A DNA stretch of 11,261 nucleotides from Deltaproteobacteria bacterium (lineage in GTDB: Bacteria; Desulfobacterota; Desulfobacteria; Desulfobacterales; B30-G6): assembly GCA_019313725.1 (NCBI GenBank), contig JAFDAT010000072.1, positions 1 through 11,261 of the forward strand, read 5' to 3'. The number at the start of each line of letters is the position of its first letter. Position 1 is the stretch's first letter. Below, piece by piece: positions 1 to 6,977 of the stretch. Under the pieces are notes generated by a model. The model was not told the DNA's origin, did not search any database, and saw only the letters and a program-made list of their open reading frames with translations. The position numbers were made by a program, and so were the translations under genes.

Positions 1-27
1 CATTAAAAAACAATTGGGAGAAATATT

Positions 28-1983
28 ATGGCAAAGTTGTTATGGCAACCCTCGGAACAGGGTATAAAGTCCTCCAATCTTTATCGGTTCATGACCGGCA
101 TCAACGCCCGGCACGGCACGGATTTTTCGGACTACGCGGCACTGCACGAATGGTCTATCAACAATATACCAGCGTTCTGGGAAGCCATGTGGCAGTTTGC
201 CGATGTGATTGCATCGCAACCATACGAACAAGTGCTGGATGACCCGGGAAAGATGCCGGGGGCCCTCTGGTTTTCAGGCGCCCGGCTCAATTTTGCCGAA
301 AACCTCCTGCGTTATCGGGATGACCGGAAGGCGTTGGTTTTCAACGGCGAGAGTCAGGTGCACAAAACATTCACCTATGCCGAGCTTTATGACGAGGTGG
401 CCCGGGTGGCCGCATCCTTGAAGACTGCCGGTGTGGTGTCGGGAGACCGGGTGGTGGGATTCATGCCCAACATGCCGGAATCCATCGTGGCTATGCTGGC
501 AGCCGCCAGTATGGGAGCGACCTGGTCCTCATGCTCACCGGATTTCGGAATCAAGGGTGTGCTCGACCGTTTCGGCCAGATAAAGCCCAAAGTGCTGTTC
601 ACTGCCGACGGCTATTTTTTCAAAGGGAAGCCCATCGATTCGCTGGGCCGCATCGCCGATATATTGAAGCAGCTGCCTTCCATCGAAAAGCTTGTGGTGG
701 TACCCTACACCAAGGCAAGACCCGACATCAGCGCCGTGCCCAATGCGATTCTGTACGCTGATTTTCGTTCCGATGAATCGAACCTTACCATCGATTTTGA
801 ACAGCTGCCTTTCGACCATCCCCTTTATATCATGTACTCATCGGGAACCACTGGATTGCCCAAATGCATGGTTCAGAGCGCCGGGGGTATTCTGATTCAT
901 CATCTCAAAGAGCTCATGCTGCACACGGACCTGAAACGCGAAGACACCATATTTTATTTTACTACCTGCGGGTGGATGATGTGGAACTGGCTGGTCAGTT
1001 CGCTGGGTGTGGGGGCGACACTGGTGCTCTATGACGGGAACCCTTTCTATCCGACTGCCGGGGTTTTGTGGGAAATGGCCCAGGAAGAAGGCATTACTAT
1101 TTTTGGGACCAGTGCGGGGTATATTGCGGCACTCCAGAGCTCCGGGCTGAAACCGGCGGAAAAATATGATCTTTCCAAACTGAGGGCGGTTCTGTCCACC
1201 GGTTCCCCTTTGTCGATTGAGGGCTTCGAGTTTATTTACGCGGCGGTAAAGGCTGATCTTCAGCTGGCCAGCATTGCTGGCGGAACAGATCTCAACGGCT
1301 GTTTTGCCCTGGGAAACCCCATGGGGCCGGTCTATGCCGGTGAACTTCAATGCCGGGGGCTGGCCATGAATGTCCAGGCCTGGGATGAGAACGGCAAGGC
1401 GGTGGTCGGCCGGCAGGCCGAACTGGTCTGCACGGCACCGTTTCCCTCCATGCCGGTTTACTTCTGGAACGATCCGGATTTCAAAAAATACCATTCGGCC
1501 TATTTTGACGTTTACCCGAATGTATGGCGCCATGGCGATTATATCGTCGTCACCGAAAGGGGCGGGGTTGTCATGTTTGGACGGTCGGATGCAACGCTGA
1601 ATCCCGGCGGCGTCCGCATCGGCACCGCCGAAATTTATCGCCAGATGGACCAGATTGAAGCGGTTGCCGACAGTGTCATCGTGGGGCAGAACTGGAAAAA
1701 TGATGTGCGGGTCATCCTTTTTGTTAAAATGGCCGAGGGATGCGCACTGGACGAGGCGCTGAAAAACAGGATCAGGAAAACGATTAGATCCAACGCGTCC
1801 CCGCGGCACGTGCCGGCGAAAATCATCGCCATATCGGACGTACCCTATACACTGAACATGAAAAAGGTGGAGATCGCCGTGAAGAAAGTTATTCAAAACC
1901 AGGCGGTTTCCAACAAGGATGCTTTGGCGAACCCCGAAGCACTTGACGCGTATGCGAATATCAAGGAATTGCAGGAGGATTGA
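28..1983 (+). CDS. Acetoacetyl-CoA synthetase (acetoacetate--CoA ligase)
   Basis: This 651-residue protein has the full length usual for acetoacetyl-CoA synthetases of the ANL adenylating superfamily. These cytosolic enzymes activate acetoacetate with ATP and CoA through an acyl-adenylate, feeding ketone bodies or polyhydroxybutyrate breakdown products into acetyl-CoA. Visible motifs are the N-terminal cap (about residues 35-95), the phosphate-binding loop SSGTTGLPK (271-279), GGTDLNG (418-424), the HGD motif (502-504), the hinge region with R519 and D521, and a C-terminal SPRHVPA (591-597). The C-terminal acyl-adenylation lysine appears to be K612, in a NMKKVE context. The residue before this lysine is Met where related enzymes usually have Gly. 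The ATG at 28 follows a GGGAG ribosome site at 16-20. No beta-oxidation or thiolase partner lies beside it, so it may be a stand-alone gene or the last gene of an operon that begins left of the window. Family assignment is firm; substrate is inferred from full-length family resemblance. Confidence 0.92.
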   Translation: MAKLLWQPSEQGIKSSNLYRFMTGINARHGTDFSDYAALHEWSINNIPAFWEAMWQFADVIASQPYEQVLDDPGKMPGALWFSGARLNFAENLLRYRDDRKALVFNGESQVHKTFTYAELYDEVARVAASLKTAGVVSGDRVVGFMPNMPESIVAMLAAASMGATWSSCSPDFGIKGVLDRFGQIKPKVLFTADGYFFKGKPIDSLGRIADILKQLPSIEKLVVVPYTKARPDISAVPNAILYADFRSDESNLTIDFEQLPFDHPLYIMYSSGTTGLPKCMVQSAGGILIHHLKELMLHTDLKREDTIFYFTTCGWMMWNWLVSSLGVGATLVLYDGNPFYPTAGVLWEMAQEEGITIFGTSAGYIAALQSSGLKPAEKYDLSKLRAVLSTGSPLSIEGFEFIYAAVKADLQLASIAGGTDLNGCFALGNPMGPVYAGELQCRGLAMNVQAWDENGKAVVGRQAELVCTAPFPSMPVYFWNDPDFKKYHSAYFDVYPNVWRHGDYIVVTERGGVVMFGRSDATLNPGGVRIGTAEIYRQMDQIEAVADSVIVGQNWKNDVRVILFVKMAEGCALDEALKNRIRKTIRSNASPRHVPAKIIAISDVPYTLNMKKVEIAVKKVIQNQAVSNKDALANPEALDAYANIKELQED

Positions 1984-1988
1984 TCGCG

Positions 1989-2017
1989 TTGACATACCCC
2001 GCGTTCTGTGATTTAGG
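1989..2017 (+). promoter_or_regulatory. Weak sigma70-like promoter candidate
   Basis: A perfect TTGACA -35 hexamer (1989-1994) is followed after 17 bases by TTTAGG (2012-2017), which is a poor -10 match. It lies just after the stop of the synthetase gene and about 95 bases before the cyclic-nucleotide-binding gene, which would otherwise have no obvious promoter. The poor -10 makes this tentative. Confidence 0.25.
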
Positions 2018-2112
2018 TTGTGCGTCGGGTGATGGTTCAGACCACAGTCACTGCCGGAAACTTTCGGAATGCATCGATTTCCATATTTTATCTGGTTACA
2101 GGGGACGGAACA

Positions 2113-2616
2113 ATGAAGGTGGGTAAAGATTATTACAAGGACAATTCGGAACTTATCGACAAACTGAAGCAGATCCCGGTCCTCGAGGCATTTAGTGAGT
2201 CAGATCTTCAGGAACTCCTGCAGATGGCAAAATTATGGGAGTTCGAGCCCGGAGAATTGATCCTGAAGGAGGGCTCCCACGACAACTGGATCTTCTATCT
2301 GGTGTCTGGCAAGGTAAAAATTATAAAAAATGGCAAAGAGCTGGTCACCCTGCGACGCATCGGGGATGTCTTTGGCGAAATGGGGATCATCGGCGGAACC
2401 GTTCGATCCGCTTCGGTGCAGGCCATCGAAAAAACCATATGCCTGGCAACCGACATATCCATCATCGACCAGATGCCCAAAGAGAAGCGATCTGATATCA
2501 AGTACATTATCTTCAGGGGGTTTGCCGAGATACTGGCCAACCGTTTAAGGGAGACTACGGACGAACTGATCAAGTGCCGCGAAGAGGTCGAACGGTTAAA
2601 GAAAAAGCTCGGGTAA
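2113..2616 (+). CDS. Stand-alone cyclic nucleotide-binding domain protein (Crp-like, no HTH)
   Basis: The 167-residue product is a single cNMP-binding beta-roll (about residues 20-118) followed by a helical, charged C-terminus (about 125-167) that looks like a short coiled coil. The phosphate-binding cassette is recognisable: FGEMGIIGG with E89, and R98 followed by SAS, the Glu/Arg pair that contacts the cyclic nucleotide in the Crp family. There is no helix-turn-helix, so it is unlikely to be a transcription factor. It more probably acts by protein-protein contact as a cytosolic sensor or regulatory subunit. I chose the ATG at 2113 because GGGGACGG lies just upstream and the homology starts there. 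An in-frame ATG at 2020 would add 31 residues with no family resemblance. The ligand (cAMP, cGMP or other) and the partner cannot be told from sequence. Confidence 0.82.
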   Translation: MKVGKDYYKDNSELIDKLKQIPVLEAFSESDLQELLQMAKLWEFEPGELILKEGSHDNWIFYLVSGKVKIIKNGKELVTLRRIGDVFGEMGIIGGTVRSASVQAIEKTICLATDISIIDQMPKEKRSDIKYIIFRGFAEILANRLRETTDELIKCREEVERLKKKLG

Positions 2617-2814
2617 TCCTGAGGCTATACCGGTTCCGATTGAATGTGGCGTGCGTTTTTTCCTGGACAAGCCAATGAAGGCCAACCGGTCGCGATTCAT
2701 GAAAATTTCACGAAATGTTCCGACCTGGATGCTGGTTTCCCCTGCAATAAGGCGTATTTCAGAAATTTTCTTTCAGCGACGATAAAATCTTCCTCTCGCG
2801 GGGTTGAATCTGAA

Positions 2815-3318
2815 ATGAAAGTCACACTCTTGATGGCGCTGACCGCTGACGGGTTGATCGGCAAGGATGACGCCCACCTGACGGATTGGACGGCAGCAGA
2901 AGACAAAAAACTGTTCAAGTCTTTCACCCAGAAGGCAGGTGTTGTCATCATGGGGTCGAAAACATTCGATACGCTGGACAGGCCGCTGCCCGGGCGAAAG
3001 GTGGTTATCCTTACCAGGAAAAAGAACAGGGCGGCACCATGGGACAATGTCACCTTTACGGATCTGCCGCCGGGTGAACTGCTGGAATCACTGGAAAAAG
3101 AAGGGCATCAACACGCTGTCGTATCGGGTGGCGCCACGATTAATGCGCTATTTGCAAGGCACGGTCTCATCGATGAAATCATCCTGACCTATTCTCCCAC
3201 AATATTCGGGTCCGGCGTACCCCTGTTTGCGAAAGAGGTTTCCATGAATCTCAGCTTGGAGAAGGTCCGTCGCATGGGTGATAATATGATATATGCACAC
3301 TATAAGGTAATTGCCTGA
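2815..3318 (+). CDS. Dihydrofolate reductase-family protein (RibD C-terminal domain type)
   Basis: The 167-residue protein matches the DHFR/RibD-C fold, which binds NADPH and reduces pterin- or pyrimidine-type substrates. Recognisable elements are the first strand and loop ADGLIGKDD (11-19), the VIMGSKTFDTL stretch (44-54) typical of the nucleotide-binding helix, PGRKVVILTR (59-68), the glycine-rich VSGGATINALF (103-113), and DEIILTYSPTIFGSG (120-134). It has no deaminase domain, so it is not a complete RibD. Family members of this size are usually annotated only as dihydrofolate reductase family protein, and the true substrate is not known. The ATG at 2815 is where the fold begins. An in-frame ATG at 2644 would add 57 unconserved-looking residues and is rejected. 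The ribosome site is weak (GGGG about 12 bases upstream). The 198-bp gap before it holds no clear terminator, only a poor TTTCAG/GATAAA promoter candidate around 2757-2786. Confidence 0.85.
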   Translation: MKVTLLMALTADGLIGKDDAHLTDWTAAEDKKLFKSFTQKAGVVIMGSKTFDTLDRPLPGRKVVILTRKKNRAAPWDNVTFTDLPPGELLESLEKEGHQHAVVSGGATINALFARHGLIDEIILTYSPTIFGSGVPLFAKEVSMNLSLEKVRRMGDNMIYAHYKVIA

Positions 3319-3409
3319 TATTTTACACACTGTGATCCAATTTTGAATTGAATCGAGAACTTGAAAGCCGGGCGGCAGCATCGGCTATTGCGAACCGATA
3401 GGAGGAAAT

Positions 3410-3769
3410 ATGGAAGCGTCTGTTTTGATAAAAAATATCAATTTTTCAGAAGTCCACAATCTGGCGGACCTGGTGGGATACGAGGATGGGCGCGTGGTCA
3501 GCAGAACCTTTGCCCAGAATCCAACCCTCAGCCTGACCCTGTTTGCCTTTGATGCCGGGGAGGGGGTCAGCACGCACACGGCCCCCGGCGATGCGATGGT
3601 TCAGGTTCTGGATGGCGAGGCTCTTGTGAACATTGACGGAAAAGAGATAATTGTCGGTGCCGGGCAGGTGGTGGTGATGCCGGCCGATGTTCCGCATTCA
3701 GTGACGGCGGTTCAACAGTTCAAGATGCTGTTGACCGTGGTGAAAAGGCCTGCTTCTATTAAGGGTTAG
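3410..3769 (+). CDS. Small single-domain cupin protein
   Basis: This 119-residue protein is a single cupin beta-barrel. Motif 1 is seen as GEGVSTHTAPGDAMVQVLDGE (51-70 region), with H56 as the likely metal ligand and D61 after it, instead of the full HxH-x-E set. Motif 2 is GAGQVVVMPADVPHSV, with P91 and the metal-ligand H96. Many small cupins with a partial HTAPxDA motif are known and remain functionally unassigned; they may bind a metal and a small ligand. The start is well marked by AGGAGG at 3400-3405, four bases before ATG. A 5-bp inverted repeat (ATCGG 3380-3384 and CCGAT 3395-3399) ends right at the ribosome site and could weakly affect its access. It is followed by a convergent minus-strand gene, so it probably ends its transcript. 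Confidence 0.85.
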   Translation: MEASVLIKNINFSEVHNLADLVGYEDGRVVSRTFAQNPTLSLTLFAFDAGEGVSTHTAPGDAMVQVLDGEALVNIDGKEIIVGAGQVVVMPADVPHSVTAVQQFKMLLTVVKRPASIKG

Positions 3770-3786
3770 GTCCTTTATTCCAGTAT

Positions 3787-3812
3787 TAAAAACCTGGTCC
3801 TCTGGGCCAGGT
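3787..3812 (-). terminator. Intrinsic terminator of the minus-strand YbaK-type gene
   Basis: A 9-bp stem (3792-3800 with 3804-3812, containing one G-U pair) closes on a 3-base loop. Read on the minus strand it is followed by TTTTTAAT, the layout of a Rho-independent terminator, about 50 bases after the stop of the minus-strand gene. On the + strand the stem is not followed by a T run, so it would stop transcription from the cupin gene poorly. Confidence 0.72.
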
Positions 3813-3863
3813 CAGAGCCCTTTGGATCCGAGTATCTACTTTGTTGGTTTTTTTCGTGGACAT

Positions 3864-4226
3864 TCATGGATCTGATGACCTGCCAGAATTGAGGTGCTTG
3901 TCAGGATGTTGGTGATAGATCAATCCAGGTCCGCGGGTTTCAGTAACAAAGGTCCCATCCGCCTTGCCCAGTTTCAGGCCGGTTGTTTTCTTGATTTTTT
4001 TTAGATCGACCCGGTTCGTTCCGGACGCGATAACCAGTATGGGATGATTGTTGGCCTTGTCTCGAAAAACCAGGGATTTGGCAATCTGCGCCACCGCACA
4101 ACCGATACTGTCCGCAGCTTCTTGGGCTGTTCGCGTGGAGCCCGGCAGTTCCTTGACCTCGAAGGCAAATCCCCTGGTAATAAGATGATCCTGCACCCGT
4201 TTGGCGCTGTCTCTAAGTTGGATCAC
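3864..4226 (-). CDS. YbaK/EbsC-type aminoacyl-tRNA deacylase-like protein, C-terminally truncated
   Basis: Residues 1 to about 96 match the start of the YbaK/ProX/EbsC family, which hydrolyses mischarged tRNAs such as Cys-tRNAPro in trans. Visible are ELPGSTRTAQEAA (26-38) and QIAKSLVFRD (47-56), whose K50 is the family's conserved lysine, then VDLKKIKK (73-80) and KADGTFV (88-94). The family usually runs to about 155-160 residues and continues with a glycine/proline-rich GG-V-P segment. Here the reading frame instead enters unrelated sequence and stops at 120 residues. I looked in the other two minus frames after residue 96 and found no recognisable continuation, so this looks like a lost 3' end and not a simple frameshift. 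The gene starts with GTG behind AAAGGAG at good spacing, and has its own promoter and terminator. It may be a decaying gene or a shortened functional form. Activity is doubtful. Confidence 0.75.
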   Translation of the reverse strand: MIQLRDSAKRVQDHLITRGFAFEVKELPGSTRTAQEAADSIGCAVAQIAKSLVFRDKANNHPILVIASGTNRVDLKKIKKTTGLKLGKADGTFVTETRGPGLIYHQHPDKHLNSGRSSDP

Positions 4227-4261
4227 CTGAATTCTCCTTTACACTTGCATGAGGATGGCCA

Positions 4262-4290
4262 TTGACTGGTAAATCCTAAGGCAATATGGA
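4262..4290 (+). promoter_or_regulatory. Candidate promoter for the cysteine hydrolase gene
   Basis: TTGACT (4262-4267) is followed after 17 bases by TATGGA (4285-4290). The -35 is close to consensus and the -10 is weak. A better -10-like GATAAT sits at 4294-4299 but has no -35 at proper spacing. The site lies in the divergent gap, about 85 bases before the hydrolase start. Confidence 0.3.
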
Positions 4291-4294
4291 TAGG

Positions 4295-4322
4295 ATAATA
4301 AACTGCAAAAAAAAGATGACAA
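4295..4322 (-). promoter_or_regulatory. Sigma70-like promoter for the YbaK-type gene
   Basis: On the minus strand TTGTCA (4322-4317, 5 of 6 consensus) is followed after 16 bases by TATTAT (4300-4295, 5 of 6 consensus). The spacer contains an eight-base A/T tract (4307-4314) that may bend the DNA. Transcription would begin near 4288, leaving an untranslated leader of about 60 bases before the GTG at 4226. Confidence 0.5.
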
Positions 4323-4374
4323 TACAATTATGCAAGAAGAGATGCTGTCTTTTCAAAGGCAAGAGGAGTGGAAG

Positions 4375-4929
4375 ATGAAAACCGGATTGATACTTGTCGA
4401 TATTCAGAACGATTATTTCCACAACGGGAAAATAGAGCTCGCGGGTATGGAAACAGCCTGCGAAAATGCTGGAAAATTATTGTCCCTTTTCCGCACCAAA
4501 GCATGGCCGACCTTCCATGTACAGCATGTTTCAAATTACGAGGGGGCCACGTTTTTTCTTCCGGATACCGACGGGATTGAACTGAACCCGTGTATCCGTC
4601 CCCGGCCGGAAGAGATGGTCATACAGAAAAATTTTCCCAACAGTTTTCGGGGCACAGGGCTTCTGGATGCTTTGAAGACTGTCGAGGTCGAGCGCGTCGT
4701 GATCTGCGGTGCCATGAGCCACATGTGTATCGATGCCACCACGAGGGCGGCTGCTGATTTCGGGTATGCCTGCGTTGTAATTCACGATGCCTGTGCCACG
4801 AGAAACCTGGAATTCGAAGGGAAAACAATCGAGGCGGAAGCGGTTCACGCGTCATTTATGGCGGCTCTGGGCTCGGCCTACGCCGAGGTAACGAGTTGCC
4901 GCGATTTTGTTTCTAAACTGAGCGTTTAA
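4375..4929 (+). CDS. Isochorismatase-family cysteine hydrolase
   Basis: The 184-residue protein has the isochorismatase-like hydrolase fold and its complete catalytic triad: D9 in LVDIQNDY, K85 in VIQKNFPNSF, and nucleophile C118 in CGAMSHMCIDAT. The cis-peptide region before the cysteine and the TTRAA segment after it are also typical. The family cleaves C-N or C-O bonds in small substrates such as nicotinamide, carbamoyl-sarcosine, ureidoacrylate, streptothricin or isochorismate. The HVSN-GATFFLPDT segment (51-65) resembles the streptothricin-hydrolase-like and uncharacterised cysteine hydrolases more than nicotinamidases, but the substrate cannot be fixed. I chose the ATG at 4375 because AGAGGAG lies 7-8 bases upstream and homology begins with MKTGLILVD. 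The ATG at 4330 has no such site. It is probably a single-gene transcript. A short inverted repeat, CTGTT-AATA-AACAG, follows the stop but lacks a T run. Confidence 0.9.
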   Translation: MKTGLILVDIQNDYFHNGKIELAGMETACENAGKLLSLFRTKAWPTFHVQHVSNYEGATFFLPDTDGIELNPCIRPRPEEMVIQKNFPNSFRGTGLLDALKTVEVERVVICGAMSHMCIDATTRAAADFGYACVVIHDACATRNLEFEGKTIEAEAVHASFMAALGSAYAEVTSCRDFVSKLSV

Positions 4930-4988
4930 ACATTCAGCCATCGCTCTGTTAATAAACAGTTCATAGATCACGCCACAAGGAGGAGATG

Positions 4989-6416
4989 ATGTCAGAATGC
5001 ATCACACGCAGACTGGGCCGGACACAAAGACAGGTTACGACGCTGGGTTTGGGGGGACAGGCCTCGATTCAATGGCCGGGCGATGGGATAGACCCGGTGG
5101 CGATCATCGAAAAAGCGGTTCGTCTGGGCGTCACCTACCTGGACACATCCAATATCTATGGACCGAGCCAAAAGCATTATGGACAGGCTTTTCGCCGGCT
5201 GGGCTTGATACCGGGTGAACCAGACTATGATCCAGCGCTGCGCAGCCGGATATTTCTGGCCAGTAAAACACATGTACGTTCGGCACGGCGGCCGGAGCCG
5301 GAAACGTTTCGTACCGACTTCAGCGAGGGCATGGGCGACGATTTTCAAGTCAAAACAGCCGTTGATGACGTGCGGCGTTCACTCAGCCTCATGTTTGGAG
5401 ATGGAAAAGGCGGTTACCCCCCGGGCGCCTACCTGGACAGCATTCAATTTCACAACATCAATACCTTTGACGAAGTGGATATGCTGTTCAAAGGGTTCAG
5501 CGATCCAGCACCGGGCCGGCCCTGGATGGGGGCGCTGGCGGCCATGCTCGATCTTCGTGACGGCACCAACCGCAGCGGATGCAATCCGGAAAAAGAAAGG
5601 CTGGTGCGCCACCTGGGAATTTCCGGCCATTGGAACACCGCAGCCCACATCTACGCCATCCAGCGCGACGAACATCGGGTGATCGACACCTTGCTTGTTT
5701 CCATAAATCCCAGCGACGGTCAGTACCTGGGCCACCGCTACAATGCCATCCCTGTGGCCCACGCAGCGGACATGGGAATCATTGGCATGAAGGTGTTTGC
5801 CGATGCAGCGTACTACCACAAAGAACCCGAATTTTCCACAAAGCCCGCCGACGTCTATCACGAGATCGGTTCTACCCAACTGCCCGCCGCGGACTTGATA
5901 CGCTATCCCCTTTCCATACCCGGCATCGCCACGGTTATCGTGGGCATCGGTCACATCGATGACGACGCCAGGAAGTGCCAGCTGGAACGGAACCTTTATG
6001 CTGCACAGCTGCAGGAGCCGCTGAGCAACGCGGCCATGGCCGGCATCGAAGCCAACGTTGCGGCTGCGGGCAAGCACACGGCCAACGCCTACTTTCAACA
6101 TCCATCCCTGGGGCTGACCGCCCCGCGCAATGCGGGTGTGGAAAGAGACACTTCCATGCCCCTGATGGGGCGAACTGCCGTACGTGTAAGCTGGGACACG
6201 GCTTATGCCGGGAACTGTCCTATCGAACACTACAATATAGTACGCGATGGAGAAGAAATCGGAACAGTACCCCACCTTCCGCAGTATACGCATAGACGTT
6301 TTTTTCATGACGACGTGTTGGAGAATATAGACGCCATAACGCGGTACCGCTACCAGGTGGTGGCGGTAGATGTCAATGGGACTCGAGCCGAGAGCAGGGA
6401 GATGGCCGCTATCTAA
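4989..6416 (+). CDS. Aldo/keto reductase with C-terminal fibronectin type III-like domain
   Basis: The 475-residue protein begins with an NADPH-dependent aldo/keto reductase TIM barrel (about residues 7-345). The catalytic tetrad is visible: D52 and Y57 in YLDTSNIYG, K93 in LASKTH, and H155 in IQFHN. The SIPGIATVIVG segment (309-319) matches the usual cofactor-side strand. There are insertions relative to a standard 300-330-residue reductase, notably about 75-85, 100-120 and 168-205. After a linker (about 365-393) comes an 80-residue domain like fibronectin type III, with W402, the Y415-NIVRDGEEIG hairpin, and YRYQVVAVD-NG near the end. No signal peptide or membrane segment is seen, so it is presumably cytosolic, which makes the FnIII domain unexpected. 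AAGGAGG at 4977-4983 favours ATG 4989 (five-base spacing) over ATG 4986. The substrate is unknown. No operon partner is evident; the next gene is 142 bp away. Confidence 0.87.
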   Translation: MSECITRRLGRTQRQVTTLGLGGQASIQWPGDGIDPVAIIEKAVRLGVTYLDTSNIYGPSQKHYGQAFRRLGLIPGEPDYDPALRSRIFLASKTHVRSARRPEPETFRTDFSEGMGDDFQVKTAVDDVRRSLSLMFGDGKGGYPPGAYLDSIQFHNINTFDEVDMLFKGFSDPAPGRPWMGALAAMLDLRDGTNRSGCNPEKERLVRHLGISGHWNTAAHIYAIQRDEHRVIDTLLVSINPSDGQYLGHRYNAIPVAHAADMGIIGMKVFADAAYYHKEPEFSTKPADVYHEIGSTQLPAADLIRYPLSIPGIATVIVGIGHIDDDARKCQLERNLYAAQLQEPLSNAAMAGIEANVAAAGKHTANAYFQHPSLGLTAPRNAGVERDTSMPLMGRTAVRVSWDTAYAGNCPIEHYNIVRDGEEIGTVPHLPQYTHRRFFHDDVLENIDAITRYRYQVVAVDVNGTRAESREMAAI

Positions 6417-6490
6417 CGTTACCGCGCCGACTGAAAATCGAGTGGTTTTCCGGGTAAAGATCTTGCAGATATCTGTTTGGACCCGACATC

Positions 6491-6526
6491 CACGCCGCAT
6501 TCAAGCCAGGAAAAAGGACCGGCGTG
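6491..6526. repeat. Inverted repeat upstream of the YkgJ-type gene
   Basis: A perfect 7-bp GC-rich inverted repeat (CACGCCG 6491-6497 and CGGCGTG 6520-6526) with a 22-base loop lies in the 142-bp gap after the reductase. It overlaps the first copy of a 10-bp direct repeat, AAAGGACCGG (6513-6522 and 6539-6548). It could be an RNA hairpin or operator. No T run follows, so a terminator role is not supported. Confidence 0.35.
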
Positions 6527-6558
6527 ATATCGGGTAGTAAAGGACCGGGTATTGTTGT

Positions 6559-6951
6559 ATGGACAAGCAAAAAAAGCGCCGGGTGGATGTTGACGATACG
6601 TCAACCTGGATTCAATATAAACGACGGCTATGCAATGGGTGCAGAGCGCTGTGCTGTACCATGCCGGTTGAAGCAACGTTGGCTGACCTGGTTCGCATGG
6701 GTGTGATTACAGCTTTCGAAGCCGGGGAACCGGTTAAAATACTGACCAGGAAATTAAAAAAAGATGGGATGGTGGAACGCTATTCCACAAAAAATAAGGT
6801 TTTTGCACTGGTGCGTTTTGCCAATAACGATTGCCTGTACCTGGAACCTGAAAGTCGAAAATGCGGGATTTATGAAAAACGGCCGGATACCTGCAGGAAC
6901 TACCCCATTGTGGGGCCGCGACCCGGCTTTTGTCCCTTTGAGGAGCAATGA
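6559..6951 (+). CDS. YkgJ-family cysteine cluster protein
   Basis: This 130-residue protein shows the YkgJ/UPF0153 cysteine pattern: C25, C28, C32 and C33 in CNGCRALCC, then C92, C102, and C112 in RPDTCRNYP, with a further C125. The family is thought to coordinate zinc or an iron-sulfur cluster through these cysteines. Its biochemical role is unknown. The N-terminus is short and very basic. The ATG at 6559 is the only good start near the first cysteine cluster. The AAAGGA at 6539-6544 is 14 bases upstream, farther than ideal, so initiation may be weak. It is followed after 26 bases by the DUF6765-type gene, so the two are probably co-transcribed. Confidence 0.85.
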   Translation: MDKQKKRRVDVDDTSTWIQYKRRLCNGCRALCCTMPVEATLADLVRMGVITAFEAGEPVKILTRKLKKDGMVERYSTKNKVFALVRFANNDCLYLEPESRKCGIYEKRPDTCRNYPIVGPRPGFCPFEEQ

Positions 6952-6977
6952 TTGTCAGCATGGAAAAGGAGCACTGA

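Noticed and set aside
838..1995. 385-codon open frame on the minus strand opposite the acetoacetyl-CoA synthetase
   Set aside because: It is antisense to a complete, strongly recognised enzyme. Its product is rich in Arg, His and Gly without any recognisable domain, as expected from a shadow frame in GC-rich coding DNA.
2644..2814. 57-residue N-terminal extension of the DHFR-like protein
   Set aside because: It has no signal peptide character or domain, and the DHFR fold starts exactly at MKVTLLMALT encoded at 2815.
3322..3350. TTTACA box and CAATT-TTG-AATTG palindrome before the cupin gene, considered as promoter or operator
   Set aside because: No acceptable -10 hexamer lies 16-18 bases from TTTACA, and the palindrome is short and AT-rich, so chance is likely.
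3864..3940. Simple frameshift as the cause of the shortened YbaK-type protein
   Set aside because: Reading the other minus-strand frames past residue 96 gives no GG-V-P segment or other family-like C-terminus before stops, so missing DNA explains it better.
4946..4959. CTGTT-AATA-AACAG hairpin after the cysteine hydrolase, considered as terminator
   Set aside because: The stem is five pairs with no T run, so it is too weak to call.
6432..6450. GAAAA/TTTTC inverted repeat after the reductase gene, considered as terminator
   Set aside because: The stem is only five A/T-rich pairs and is not followed by a T run.
5379..6500. 373-codon open frame on the minus strand opposite the aldo/keto reductase
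   Set aside because: The + strand frame has the full catalytic tetrad. The minus product shows no family resemblance and no convincing ribosome site.
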